In this document: piece after piece, positions 52,138 through 61,140 of the stretch
Numbering within the stretch: the stretch's first letter is position 1
How the letters are laid out: each line of letters begins with the position of its first letter
Source: Priestia megaterium
GTDB lineage: Bacteria > Bacillota > Bacilli > Bacillales > Bacillaceae_H
Length of the DNA: 64,000 bases
Direction: 5' to 3'
NCBI RefSeq assembly: GCF_009497655.1
Contig: NZ_CP023317.1
Location: 2,509,501 to 2,573,500 of the forward strand
Translations under genes and position numbers: made by a program
The notes under the pieces: generated by a model
Database searches by the model: none
What the model was told of the DNA's origin: nothing
Seen by the model: the letters and a program-made list of their open reading frames with translations, nothing else

Positions 52138-53175
52138 TTAAAGCAGAACCATGTTCGATTGCACATAGTGGTAAAGAAGCTTGTACGTATGGTTTAATGA
52201 ATCTTGATGCGTTCTCTCAAACGCATGAGAAGAATCAATTCCTGGACCAATTAAGCCGTGTACGATGTCATGCCCGGCACGAATAGCAGCAGAAGCATCT
52301 GATCCGTAAAACGGATAAATATCTAATTTGTACTGAATATCATGCTGCTTAGCTAGCTCCACCAAATGCTTTCTCAAACCGTAATGATATGGGCCGCTTG
52401 AATCTTTTACACAAATAGACACGGTGTATTCATCAGTAGATTGTCCATCTCCCATGGCACCCATATCAACCGCTAAGTATTCTACCGTTTGAGGCGTAAT
52501 ATTAGAATTTCCTCCGTATCCAATTTCTTCATTATTTGAAATAAGAAAGTGCGTAGTGTATGGCAGTTCGATCTGCTCTTCTTGAATTGTTTTCATGAGC
52601 TGAAGCAATAAAGCTACGCTTGCTTTATCATCGAGATGACGAGATTTAATAAAACCGCTTTTTGTTATTTCTACACGAGGATCAAACGAAACAAAGTCGC
52701 CGACTTCAATTCCAAGACTGCGAACATCTTCTGCGCTATGTACTTTTTCATCCAATCGAATTTCTATATTATCTTGATTTCGCTCAGCTTTACCTGCATC
52801 TTTATACACATGAACAGATGTTTGATGCATAAGGATGGTCCCTGTAAATACTTCTCCTGCTGACGTTTCGATTTCACAATATTCTCCTTCAATGGAATTG
52901 TAGCGGAACCCTCCAATCAAGTCGATTTTCAGACGTCCACTCGGTTTGATTTCTTTTACCATAGCACCTAATGTATCGACATGAGCCGTCAGCATGCGGT
53001 GATGATCCGTATCTTTACCGGGAATAGTAGCGACTAAGCCTCCTTTTCGATTGCGATACGTTTGAATATTTAGCTCTTTTACATAGTCTTCGACAAATGA
53101 AATCACCTTTTCTGTATTTCCAGAAGGACTGGGAATCGAAACAAGCTTTTTAATTAACTGAACAGTTTCCGTCAT
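52138..53175 (-). CDS. M42 family metallopeptidase
   Basis: A 345-residue aminopeptidase of the M42 (glutamyl aminopeptidase/endoglucanase-like) family. Metal-binding motifs are TAHVDTLGAMV near residue 65, RHLDDKASVALLL near residue 178, and SNNEEIGYGGNSN with the catalytic Glu near residue 215. It is usually a large cytosolic homo-oligomer that trims peptides. The ATG at 53175 follows AAAGGAAG. Confidence 0.87.
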   Translation of the reverse strand: MTETVQLIKKLVSIPSPSGNTEKVISFVEDYVKELNIQTYRNRKGGLVATIPGKDTDHHRMLTAHVDTLGAMVKEIKPSGRLKIDLIGGFRYNSIEGEYCEIETSAGEVFTGTILMHQTSVHVYKDAGKAERNQDNIEIRLDEKVHSAEDVRSLGIEVGDFVSFDPRVEITKSGFIKSRHLDDKASVALLLQLMKTIQEEQIELPYTTHFLISNNEEIGYGGNSNITPQTVEYLAVDMGAMGDGQSTDEYTVSICVKDSSGPYHYGLRKHLVELAKQHDIQYKLDIYPFYGSDASAAIRAGHDIVHGLIGPGIDSSHAFERTHQDSLNHTYKLLYHYVQSNMVLL

Positions 53176-53249
53176 TATGACACTTCCTTTGTCTCTCATT
53201 TCTTTTATTTTACCATATGTTTCAAAAAAGATAACAGGCAGCTCCAAAC

Positions 53250-53279
53250 AAAAAAGCCAGGCAGCTGCCCGGCTTTTTT
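53250..53279. terminator. terminator between symporter and peptidase
   Basis: AAAAAAGCC..GGCAGCTGCC..GGCTTTTTT with one mismatch, T tails both ways. Confidence 0.8.
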
Positions 53280-53282
53280 GTT

Positions 53283-54554
53283 TTAAGCTATGTTTGATTT
53301 CTTTAATTCATTTGTGTAATTTAATGATTTTTGCTTATCAAACTCGCCTTCAGACTTGGACATTACAATTGCAGCTAAAGCATTTCCTACTACGTTAACT
53401 GTGGTACGCATCATATCAAGAATGCGGTCAATTCCTGCAATAAATGCCATGCCTTCAAGAGGGAAGCCCATAGATTCAAGCGTAGCAAGTACAACTACAA
53501 ACGATGCCCCTGGTACACCAGCCATCCCTTTTGAGGTTAACATTAGCACAAGAAGGAGCTGAATTTGATCCATAATGGAAAGGTCAATGCCGTACATTTG
53601 AGCAATAAACAGCGATGCCAGCGCCTGATAAATGGTTGAACCATCTAAATTAAACGTGTAGCCTGTTGGAATAACAAACGATGTAACCGATTTAGAACAA
53701 CCGAAGTCTTCCATCTTTTTGATAAGAGATGGTAAAACGGCTTCTGAACTTGCTGTTGTAAAAGCAAGAAGCAGCTCGTCTTTTAACACTTTTATGAGCG
53801 TAAACATGCTTGTTCCAGCCATTTTAGCAATAATTCCAAGAACCACAAGCACAAAGAAAATCATGGTGAAGTAAACGGCGAACACTAATTTCCCTAATGG
53901 AATAAGTGATCCGACACCAAACTTTATAATATTAACACCAATAAGTGCAAATACACCTACTGGAGCAAATTTCATCACCAAATTAGTTACCCAAAACATT
54001 GCATCCAAGACGCCTTCAAAAAAGGCTAAAACAGGTTTTCCTCTCTGTCCAATCGAAGCTACGCCTACACCAAACAGTACGGAAAATAAAATGATTGGTA
54101 AAAGATCGCCTTCTGCTACCGACTGAAAGACGTTTGTCGGAACAATATGAAGAAGCTCCTGAGCAATCCCTGTACTTTCAGACGTTTTTGCCGTTGCCTC
54201 ATATTGAGAAATATCGCTTTTTTCAATATGTCCCATATCAACCCCTGCACCAGGGTGGAATAAGTTCGCGGCAATAATCCCCACTACAATCGCAATGGTT
54301 GTAACAATTTCAAAATAAAGAATTGTTTTTCCGCCAAGCTTACCTAATTTTTTGATATCGCCTACTCCTGCGACCGCTACGATTAATGCTGAAATCACGA
54401 TCGGTACGACAATCATCTTAATTAAATGAATAAATATGTCTCCAATTGGCTGTAAAATAGAAATGGCCGTATCGCTTCCGTAAAAGATAGCACCTACAGC
54501 TACGCCTAAGATCAGTCCAATTAGAATCTGAGTTGCTAGACCTAACCTTTTCAC
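53283..54554 (-). CDS. dicarboxylate/glutamate:cation symporter
   Basis: A 423-residue member of the DAACS (GltP/GltT) family. It has eight hydrophobic segments, an early IFIHLIKMIVVPIVISALI (residues about 40-58), the serine-rich hairpin FTTASSEAVLPSLI near residue 261, and the NLDGSTIYQ and MAGVPGASFVV motifs that form the Na+/substrate site. It carries glutamate, aspartate or C4-dicarboxylates. The GTG at 54554 follows AAAGGAG. Confidence 0.9.
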   Translation of the reverse strand: MKRLGLATQILIGLILGVAVGAIFYGSDTAISILQPIGDIFIHLIKMIVVPIVISALIVAVAGVGDIKKLGKLGGKTILYFEIVTTIAIVVGIIAANLFHPGAGVDMGHIEKSDISQYEATAKTSESTGIAQELLHIVPTNVFQSVAEGDLLPIILFSVLFGVGVASIGQRGKPVLAFFEGVLDAMFWVTNLVMKFAPVGVFALIGVNIIKFGVGSLIPLGKLVFAVYFTMIFFVLVVLGIIAKMAGTSMFTLIKVLKDELLLAFTTASSEAVLPSLIKKMEDFGCSKSVTSFVIPTGYTFNLDGSTIYQALASLFIAQMYGIDLSIMDQIQLLLVLMLTSKGMAGVPGASFVVVLATLESMGFPLEGMAFIAGIDRILDMMRTTVNVVGNALAAIVMSKSEGEFDKQKSLNYTNELKKSNIA

Positions 54555-54627
54555 TTTCTTGCTCCTTTCGCACAGTTGACTTTCACCCATCGAGCATATG
54601 CGGTTCAACGAACCGTGTATAAATATA

Positions 54628-54676
54628 CATCCTTACAGCACCTTATGTAAACAGTTCTTTACTAATAAGGATGTAA
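54628..54676. repeat. inverted repeat upstream of symporter
   Basis: ACATCCTTA near 54628 and TAAGGATGT near 54668 with a 29-base interior. No T tract, so it is a possible operator or RNA stem rather than a terminator. Confidence 0.4.
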
Positions 54677-54874
54677 GGCCGCACATGCAAATTTTTAAAA
54701 GCCACGGTTCTGTTTTATCATATCAAATAATTGTTGTACACTGAGATTTTTTTGCTAAGTATTTTTCTATTTTTGCTATTTCAGCGAATAAATAAAAAAA
54801 ATAAAATTTTATATTGAAATATGCATTTTAGGTTAGTATAATACGATACATGTTTATTTTTATTATTCGAATAT

Positions 54875-54889
54875 AAAATTCTGAAAATT
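54875..54889 (+). promoter_or_regulatory. CodY-box-like site before brnQ
   Basis: AAAATTCTGAAAATT matches the CodY consensus AATTTTCWGAAAATT at 13 of 15 positions, 53 bases upstream of the brnQ start. CodY represses branched-chain amino acid uptake in Bacillus, which makes the site plausible. Confidence 0.6.
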
Positions 54890-54941
54890 TTAATTATTCA
54901 ACACGATAATAAAAAGCATTTATAATTTTGGAGGTTTTAAT

Positions 54942-56297
54942 GTGTCAAACAAAGTTCCTTTTTCATTTATAGTGGTTATTGGCTTTATGCTTTTTGCCCT
55001 ATTCTTCGGCGCAGGTAATTTAATTTTCCCTGCAATGTTAGGTCAGTCTGCTGGAAGCAATATTTGGTCAGCAAATGCTGGATTTTTAGTAACGGGTGTA
55101 GGTCTGCCTCTGCTAGGCGTTCTCGCATTTGGTTTTTCCGGAAAAGAGGATCTGCAGTCTTTAGCTAGTCGCGTACACCCAGCTTTCGGTATTATCTTTA
55201 CTACGATTTTATACTTGGCAATCGGACCGCTTTTTGCAATGCCAAGAACGGGAAGTGTTTCGTTTGAAATTGGCGTTAAGCCTTTTTTATCAGAAAATTC
55301 AGGTCACCTTCCCCTTATCATTTTCACGGTAATTTTCTTTACGATTACGTGCTTTTTTTCGCTAAATCCTGCGAAAATTGTCGATTTAGTAGGAAAAGTT
55401 TTAACACCTATTAAATTAACGTTTATTGGAATATTGGTAGTTGTAGCCGTTGTGAACCCAATTGGAAAGTTCGAAGCACCAAGCGAAGCTTATACAACAC
55501 ACTCATTTTTCAAAGGCTTCCAAGAAGGCTACTTAACAATGGATACATTAGCATCATTTGTTTTTGGAATTATTATTATTAATGCAATTAAAGAAAAAGG
55601 GGCAAAAACCAACCGACAAATTATTACAATTTGTGCAAAAGCTACGGCTATCGCTGCCGTTATTTTAGCTCTTATTTATAGCGCATTGTCCTATATGGGT
55701 GCTTCAAGCGTATCAGAGCTTGGACGTCTTGATAACGGAGGTACGGTTTTGGCTGAAGTATCAAATTACTACTTTGGCTCTTACGGAGGAATTCTTTTAG
55801 GTCTGATGATTACCGTTGCTTGTTTAACAACAAGTGTAGGTCTTGTAACATCTTGTTCATCTTTTTTCCATAAGCTGTTTCCAAAGGTCTCTTATAAGTT
55901 GATTGCTGTCATTTTATCAGCTTTCAGTGCCGTTGTAGCAAATTTTGGCCTAACGGAATTAATCGCTATTTCGGTTCCAGTCTTAACAGCTATTTATCCG
56001 TTAGCTATTGTGTTAATTGCTTTAACATTCTTACATCCTTTATTTAAAGGACGTTCTGAAGTTTACCAAGTAAGCCTTCTGTTCACGTTTATCGTTAGTT
56101 TATTTGATGGCTTAAATGCTGCTGGATTCAAAATTGCCGCAGTAAACGATCTGTTTACATCGATTCTACCTATGTATGGAGTGGGTCTCGGCTGGGTAGT
56201 TCCTGCTATTGTAGGAGGATTAATCGGTCTTGGCATTACCTTCCTTCGTACAAATGATAATACGAACAGAAACACTTCAAGAAAATTGATTAAATAA
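54942..56297 (+). CDS. brnQ: branched-chain amino acid transporter BrnQ
   Basis: A 451-residue LIVCS family Na+-coupled importer of Leu, Ile and Val. It has about 12 hydrophobic segments and the N-terminal signature FALFFGAGNLIFPAMLG (residues about 18-34), which is conserved in BrnQ. It starts with GTG after GGAGG. A CodY-like box lies upstream and a terminator follows. Confidence 0.92.
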   Translation: MSNKVPFSFIVVIGFMLFALFFGAGNLIFPAMLGQSAGSNIWSANAGFLVTGVGLPLLGVLAFGFSGKEDLQSLASRVHPAFGIIFTTILYLAIGPLFAMPRTGSVSFEIGVKPFLSENSGHLPLIIFTVIFFTITCFFSLNPAKIVDLVGKVLTPIKLTFIGILVVVAVVNPIGKFEAPSEAYTTHSFFKGFQEGYLTMDTLASFVFGIIIINAIKEKGAKTNRQIITICAKATAIAAVILALIYSALSYMGASSVSELGRLDNGGTVLAEVSNYYFGSYGGILLGLMITVACLTTSVGLVTSCSSFFHKLFPKVSYKLIAVILSAFSAVVANFGLTELIAISVPVLTAIYPLAIVLIALTFLHPLFKGRSEVYQVSLLFTFIVSLFDGLNAAGFKIAAVNDLFTSILPMYGVGLGWVVPAIVGGLIGLGITFLRTNDNTNRNTSRKLIK

Positions 56298-56326
56298 AAA
56301 GAGGATGCGAGTGCATCCTCTTTTTA
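56296..56326. terminator. bidirectional terminator
   Basis: AAAAAGAGGATGC and GCATCCTCTTTTT around four bases, between convergent genes. Confidence 0.88.
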
Positions 56327-56336
56327 TTTTGGCGTC

Positions 56337-56714
56337 TTATGAATAAGGAGTTTTTTTCTCCGTTAACTTCACTTCTTCCTTTAACACACGTTTTTCATAT
56401 AGATATTTATCCGTTCGTTGAAAATGATATTTATCAGCTTTTTCTTTTTCAGATGTGGTCAAAAGCACTTGACCATCAGAAGCAGCTGACACACCAAACG
56501 TTTCATTTTGATAAGTAGCATACGGAGCTACAAAAAACACTTCTTCAACAGCATCACGAGGAACTTCTTTTGTAAAAGTCGTGTCATTGTATGGAATGAA
56601 TCCATTTGCTACATCGCCTTTATCATAGCTAATCAGCTTTACACACCCGTTTTCCGTTTCATAACATTCGTAGTCTCGTTCATTATATGCTGCATACAAA
56701 CCTTTTCGAATCAT
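56337..56714 (-). CDS. small unknown protein, 125 aa
   Basis: A 125-residue hydrophilic protein starting MIRKGLYAAYNERDYEC. The ATG at 56714 is chosen because AAAGGA is nine bases away; an earlier ATG directly follows that site. It is rich in Asp, Glu, Lys and Tyr, with no membrane segment or recognised domain. It lies 13 bases downstream of an orphan C-terminal reading frame, so they were probably one operon. It could be an immunity protein, a guess from context only. Confidence 0.6.
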   Translation of the reverse strand: MIRKGLYAAYNERDYECYETENGCVKLISYDKGDVANGFIPYNDTTFTKEVPRDAVEEVFFVAPYATYQNETFGVSAASDGQVLLTTSEKEKADKYHFQRTDKYLYEKRVLKEEVKLTEKKTPYS

Positions 56715-56727
56715 AAAAAACATTCCT

Positions 56728-56946
56728 TTACATTGGTTTAGCAACCGCTGGTACAAATCGTTTTTCTTCTGCCACGTAGGTAGCTAAAAGTACTTCTTCC
56801 TCATTTACCACTTGATATAGTTCCGCTCCGTTTGCTGGTGGATAATAGTTATCAAATTTGAACTCTGGAACGGTTTCCCCGTTTCGAGATCCTGTAAACC
56901 CATTAAGCGTACATGGAAGTCCATAATTATTACTAATTAATCCCTT
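56728..56946 (-). pseudogene. orphan C-terminal gene fragment
   Basis: An open frame of 72 codons with no start codon, bounded upstream by an in-frame TAA (56947-56949) and ending YVAEEKRFVPAVAKPM. It reads like a real protein C terminus (GLPCTLNGFTGSRNG, then YYPPANGAELYQVV and EEEVLLATY). The terminator of the IDEAL gene sits directly upstream, so it has lost promoter and 5' end. I could not name the family. Confidence 0.55.
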
Positions 56947-56957
56947 TTAGTAGGTCT

Positions 56958-56994
56958 CAAAAATAAAACACACCATCTAAAATAGATGGTGTGT
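56958..56994 (-). terminator. terminator of IDEAL-protein gene
   Basis: ACACACCATCT and AGATGGTGTGT around five bases, T-rich tail on the minus strand only. Confidence 0.85.
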
Positions 56995-57010
56995 GAAGTA
57001 TAGTAAGTAA

Positions 57011-57208
57011 TTAAGAAATTTGTTTAAGTTCTGATGAGAGTTTTAAAAACTCTTCTTTATTTTTCATCAATAGCGTGCGGTCGATTTCTTCTTTTAGCTG
57101 TGCTTTACGAAATTCTGCAATCGCCTTGTCTAAAATCATCTCAGCGAATAATGCATCAAGCACCTTTCCGTTGGATTTTTGCGGTGAATTAAGTAAATTC
57201 TTTTTCAT
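57011..57208 (-). CDS. IDEAL-domain protein
   Basis: A 65-residue protein made mostly of an IDEAL domain (AEMILDKAIAEFRKAQLKEE, residues about 22-41, then FLKLSSELKQI). This short helical domain occurs in Firmicutes, often in small regulatory proteins. The Shine-Dalgarno is AAGGAG. Function unknown. Single gene with its own terminator. Confidence 0.75.
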   Translation of the reverse strand: MKKNLLNSPQKSNGKVLDALFAEMILDKAIAEFRKAQLKEEIDRTLLMKNKEEFLKLSSELKQIS

Positions 57209-57304
57209 AAGAAATCAACTCCTTGGCTTTTTTATAATATAACACAAATATTCTGACTTTTCAATCATTTAAACCAAGTATTTTACATCTATTTTTTTCC
57301 ACAT

Positions 57305-57341
57305 AAAAAGGCCGCCCTTTTGTTATAAGGCGCGGCCTTTT
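57305..57341 (-). terminator. terminator of ammonium transporter operon
   Basis: AAAAAGGCCGC and GCGGCCTTTT with a mostly AT loop; T tail on the minus strand, just past the amt stop. Confidence 0.82.
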
Positions 57342-57342
57342 A

Positions 57343-58626
57343 TTACGAATCTGCGGCTTTTTCTTTTACTTCCGCATAGTAGTTTTCATATTCAATAAAT
57401 TCAGGAGCTTGATGAGCTGCCATGATACCGTGGTAACTGATGTCTAAGCCCACTTCTTCTTCTTCTTCCGTAGATCGAAGCGGAACCACCAAGGAAATAA
57501 CCTTTAACCCTATCCACGTCGTAACAAATCCCCAAGCGCATAGAGCAATTAATCCGAGAAGTTGAACACCTAATAACGTCCAGCCCCCTCCTGTAAACAC
57601 ACCGCCGTCTGTAGAAAACAAGCCCACAGCCAACGTGCCCCATATTCCCGAAGCAGCGTGTACAGGAAAAGCTCCTACAGGATCGTCGATTTGACGTGCT
57701 TCGAGCCAGTTTGTAGCTGCCATCATTAATAAGCCAGATACAGCTCCAATAAAAATAGCAGATGGTGTGTTAACAAAAGCGCACCCGGCCGTAATGCCAA
57801 CCAGTCCGGCAAGCGATCCATTTATTACAGAAGGTGCATCTGAACGGTTGTAGCGAAATAAAGTATAAAATAAAGTAGCTGCTCCGCCTGCTGCTGCTGA
57901 TAACATTGTGACAATAGCAATGTGACCAATTCTAACGTCAGTGGCACTTAGCGTACTTCCTGCATTAAACCCGAACCATCCAAACCATAATAAAAAAGCA
58001 CCAACTGATGCAAGCGGCAAATTGCTTGGAAGAGAAACAGAACTAATTCCATTTTTCGTGAACTTCCCTTTTCTCGGTCCAATCATTATTGCAGCTGCTA
58101 AAGCTGAAAAACCGCCAAGAGCATGGATAACTGCCGAACCGGCAAAATCAAGCATTCCTAGCTTACTAATCCATCCGCCTCCCCAAATCCAGTGGCCGGC
58201 TATAGGATAAATAAATGTAGTCATTAAAATCGCATATAAAAGGTATGCGCGGAAATTAATTCGTTCTGCCACCGCTCCAGAAACGATAGAAATGACCGCA
58301 ATAACAAACGCACATTGAAACAGCCAAAATGTTTCAAGCCCAATTGGAATGTCAAGGTGCGATAAATTACCTGAGAGCGCAAAACCGCTTTTACCGACGA
58401 TTCCGCCTAAATCATCTCCGTACATTAATCCAAACCCAATTAAATAGAAACAAAGCGTTCCTATTGTAATATCAGCGAATACTTTCATAATAATATTGAC
58501 GCTATTTTTATATCGGACAAAACCTGCCTCTAGCAAGGCAAAGCCGCCTTCCATTAGCAAAATCATCGCCGCTGTTAATACAACCCACGTCGTATTTATA
58601 CCTAAACTTAGTTCATTAACACTCAT
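57343..58626 (-). CDS. amt: ammonium transporter Amt
   Basis: A 427-residue Amt/Mep/Rh protein with 11 transmembrane helices. The twin pore His pair is present: IHALGGFSALAAAI near residue 165 and FPVHAASGIWGTLAVG near residue 314. An early MILLMEGGFALLEAGFVR fits bacterial AmtB. It conducts ammonium into the cell. The C-terminal tail ends in a charged segment. The usual glnK partner is absent; instead a coiled-coil protein overlaps its start by four bases (ATGA). Confidence 0.93.
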   Translation of the reverse strand: MSVNELSLGINTTWVVLTAAMILLMEGGFALLEAGFVRYKNSVNIIMKVFADITIGTLCFYLIGFGLMYGDDLGGIVGKSGFALSGNLSHLDIPIGLETFWLFQCAFVIAVISIVSGAVAERINFRAYLLYAILMTTFIYPIAGHWIWGGGWISKLGMLDFAGSAVIHALGGFSALAAAIMIGPRKGKFTKNGISSVSLPSNLPLASVGAFLLWFGWFGFNAGSTLSATDVRIGHIAIVTMLSAAAGGAATLFYTLFRYNRSDAPSVINGSLAGLVGITAGCAFVNTPSAIFIGAVSGLLMMAATNWLEARQIDDPVGAFPVHAASGIWGTLAVGLFSTDGGVFTGGGWTLLGVQLLGLIALCAWGFVTTWIGLKVISLVVPLRSTEEEEEVGLDISYHGIMAAHQAPEFIEYENYYAEVKEKAADS

Positions 58627-59039
58627 ATCCCAACGCCTCCACTGCTTTTTAGTCGTTTTATTTCTTGTACAATAGCAGGCGAAAGCGTAATTTCACTTGT
58701 TTCTTCATTTTCCGCTTTTATTAATTCAAGAACTTCATGAAGTTCTCGCATTTGTGCTTTAAGGTGATCAATTTTTTTAAAGCGTTCCTTTACGTATACC
58801 ATATACTCGACCGCTTGATGCTGACTTAAAGGACGCCCGGTAAAAAATTTACGAAACGGTGATAGTGATTGGTACCAAGCTTCTTCAGCACGTTTCTTCT
58901 CTTCGTATTTACTAATTTTCGCTTTTATATCTTCTATTTCTTGTGCTTTAGCTTCTTTTAACTTCATTATAAATTCAATTAATTTTAATTGAGGCAATGT
59001 AATGACCACATTATGATAAAGTTCATCCACTATAACCAT
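58623..59039 (-). CDS. coiled-coil protein coupled to Amt
   Basis: A 138-residue, very charged protein with two helical stretches (KEAKAQEIEDIKAKISKYEE, residues about 28-47, and KKIDHLKAQMRELHEVLEL, residues about 88-106). It carries a middle FRKFFTGRPLS segment. The ATG follows AGGAGATA. Its stop overlaps the amt start (ATGA), so the two are co-translated. It is not a PII protein. No family recognised; it may assist or regulate the transporter. Confidence 0.7.
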   Translation of the reverse strand: MVIVDELYHNVVITLPQLKLIEFIMKLKEAKAQEIEDIKAKISKYEEKKRAEEAWYQSLSPFRKFFTGRPLSQHQAVEYMVYVKERFKKIDHLKAQMRELHEVLELIKAENEETSEITLSPAIVQEIKRLKSSGGVGI

Positions 59040-59468
59040 GTTATATCTCCTTACATAAGATGTTATATTTAGATTATATGTAGAACACTATAGTAAGTCA
59101 ATGTAATTTTTTGAAAACTCTTTAAATAGTAAATGCGCCCTATCTTTTTACTACTTATAGAATATTAAGTTCGTATGTGTTGAAATATGACGTTATTTGT
59201 TTTATCGTAGGAAGAGGAATTATGTTAGTTCCCTATTTTAATTTTATTTACCTAGGCAATTATTCGCTTTATTTTTTATAAACTTTTATTAAACAAAGGG
59301 TTACGAGGTTCTTCACTTATTTTTTCAACGAAATGAGTTGATTTTATCTCGTATTAAAATTAAAATAGAATTATGTGCAAGATTTCACAACTTCACAATG
59401 TAGTTTGAAAGTCTAGCAGATAACTAGGAACTACATATGCAACAGTATCCAGCAAAGGAGGACTTTTC

Positions 59469-59921
59469 ATGTCTCAATCAACTATTCAAAAATCAGCTGC
59501 AGAGGAAAATGCTGCTGTACAAACAGAAGCGGCGGTTAACAAAGGTCAAGCGGATGTGTTAGATCAATTGTTAAAGCCTGAAGTACAAGAAGCTCTTACT
59601 GTTCTTGTAGATAATTTACCAAAATTATCTGAAATGGTAACGGTGCTTACAAAAACTTACGACGTTGCGCAATCATTATTAACTGACGACGTATTAAAAG
59701 AAGATCTACTTGGTGGAGTAAAAGAATTTATCGAGCCAGTAGAAGGAACAGTAAAAGGTCTTGCAGCTACTGCAATCGAAGCAAACGATCGTGCAGAAGC
59801 AAATGCTTCTAATTCAATCGGTTTATTCGGTTTATTACGCATGCTTAAAGATCCACAAGCTCAAAAACTATTCCGCTTTGCACAAGCGTATTTAGACATT
59901 ACAAACGAAAAACAAAAATAA
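59469..59921 (+). CDS. DUF1641 protein
   Basis: A 150-residue protein with the DUF1641 pattern (YrhD-like): QEALTVLVDNLPKLSEMVTVL (residues about 41-61) and GLFGLLRMLKDPQAQKLFRFA near residue 118. It is paired with an NDH-2-like oxidoreductase 33 bases downstream, and in Bacillus such proteins occur beside dehydrogenases. The ATG follows AAAGGAGG. Its codons favour GAA, AAA and TTA strongly, suggesting high expression. Confidence 0.8.
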   Translation: MSQSTIQKSAAEENAAVQTEAAVNKGQADVLDQLLKPEVQEALTVLVDNLPKLSEMVTVLTKTYDVAQSLLTDDVLKEDLLGGVKEFIEPVEGTVKGLAATAIEANDRAEANASNSIGLFGLLRMLKDPQAQKLFRFAQAYLDITNEKQK

Positions 59922-59954
59922 TTTTCATTAAAAAGTGTGGACGGAGGATCGACT

Positions 59955-61133
59955 ATGTCAAAACATATTTTAATTTTAGGCGGCGGTTACGGTGGTTTAT
60001 TAACTGCAATGACAGCTCGCCAACACCTAAGTGCGGATGAAGCAAAAATTACAGTAGTGAACCGTTTTGCTACTCACCAAATCATTACAGAATTACACCG
60101 TCTAGCTGTAGGCGGCGTTTCTGAACAAGCGGTAGCTTTACCACTTGATAAATTACTTAAAAACTACAACGTTGATTTAAAAATTGCAACGGTAAAAGAA
60201 ATTTCACCAGATCAACGTGAAGTATCTCTTGAAGATGGTACAAAATTAAGCTACGACTACCTTGTTACAGCTTTAGGTAGTGAAACTGCTTACTTCGGTA
60301 TCCCTGGTTTAGAAGAGCACAGCTTCGTTCTTAAATCAGTAAATGATGCAAACCGTTTACGTGCACACGTAGAAGCTTGTATCGCTGAATACAGCAAAAC
60401 AAAAAATAAAGCTGACGGTACAATCGTAGTTGGCGGTGGCGGATTAACAGGTATCGAACTTGTTGGTGAATACGCTGACTTAATGCCAAGCCTATGCCTA
60501 AAACACGGTGTGGATCCAAAAGAAATTTCTCTATACTGTGTAGAAGCAGCTCCTACAGTTCTTCCAGGCTTCCCTGCTGAATTAGTAGAGCGTGCTCAAT
60601 CAAGCTTAACAAAACGTGGCGTTACATTTGTTACTGGTACACCTGTAACAAAAATGGATGCTACAACTGTTGAACTTAAAGACGGCAGCAAAATTGAAAC
60701 AAAAACAATGGTATGGACTGGCGGAGTTCAAGGTAACTCTGTAGTTGCTAACTCAGGTATCGAAGTAAACCGCGGTCGTGCACTTGTAAATGAATTCTTA
60801 CAATCTACATCTCATAAAGATGTATTCCTTGCTGGTGACTCAGCGGTTGTAATGGGTCCAGAAGGTCGCCCTTACCCACCTACTGCTCAATTAGCTTGGC
60901 AAATGGGTGAAGTTGTAGGCGTGAACTTAGCAGTAGCTATTCGCGGCGGAGCAATGGAATCATTCGTTCCTGTCTTCTCTGGTACACTAGGAAGTCTTGG
61001 ACGCAAAGATGCAATTGGTACAATCGGCGGAAACAAAACGCAATTAAAAGGTTTACCAGCATCACTTATGAAAGAAGCAAGTAACGTTCGTTACTTATCT
61101 CATATCAAAGGATTATTCGCATTAGCTTATTAA
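59955..61133 (+). CDS. NADH dehydrogenase type II-like oxidoreductase
   Basis: A 392-residue NDH-2-like flavoprotein. It shows the N-terminal FAD Rossmann motif HILILGGGYGGLLTAM (residues 4-19), the NAD(P)H Rossmann TIVVGGGGLTGIELVGEYA near residue 155, and the FAD-binding DVFLAGDSAV near residue 290. It likely oxidises NADH and reduces quinone or another acceptor at the membrane. The ATG at 59955 follows GGAGG. It forms an operon with the DUF1641 gene and uses the same strongly biased codons. Confidence 0.87.
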   Translation: MSKHILILGGGYGGLLTAMTARQHLSADEAKITVVNRFATHQIITELHRLAVGGVSEQAVALPLDKLLKNYNVDLKIATVKEISPDQREVSLEDGTKLSYDYLVTALGSETAYFGIPGLEEHSFVLKSVNDANRLRAHVEACIAEYSKTKNKADGTIVVGGGGLTGIELVGEYADLMPSLCLKHGVDPKEISLYCVEAAPTVLPGFPAELVERAQSSLTKRGVTFVTGTPVTKMDATTVELKDGSKIETKTMVWTGGVQGNSVVANSGIEVNRGRALVNEFLQSTSHKDVFLAGDSAVVMGPEGRPYPPTAQLAWQMGEVVGVNLAVAIRGGAMESFVPVFSGTLGSLGRKDAIGTIGGNKTQLKGLPASLMKEASNVRYLSHIKGLFALAY

Positions 61134-61140
61134 TCCGTCT

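Noticed and set aside
51921-52286. 121-codon plus-strand frame
   Set aside because: It runs through a terminator hairpin and into the antisense of the M42 peptidase gene, and its start has no ribosome site.
59176-59192. TnrA/GlnR-like site upstream of the ammonium transporter operon
   Set aside because: TGTGTTGAAATATGACG has three mismatches at conserved positions and lies about 140 bases from the start; too weak to list.
59222-59281. 19-residue frame on the plus strand after AGGAAGAGG
   Set aside because: Mostly Phe/Tyr/Leu codons from AT-rich sequence, no hairpin or attenuator around it, so chance is likely.
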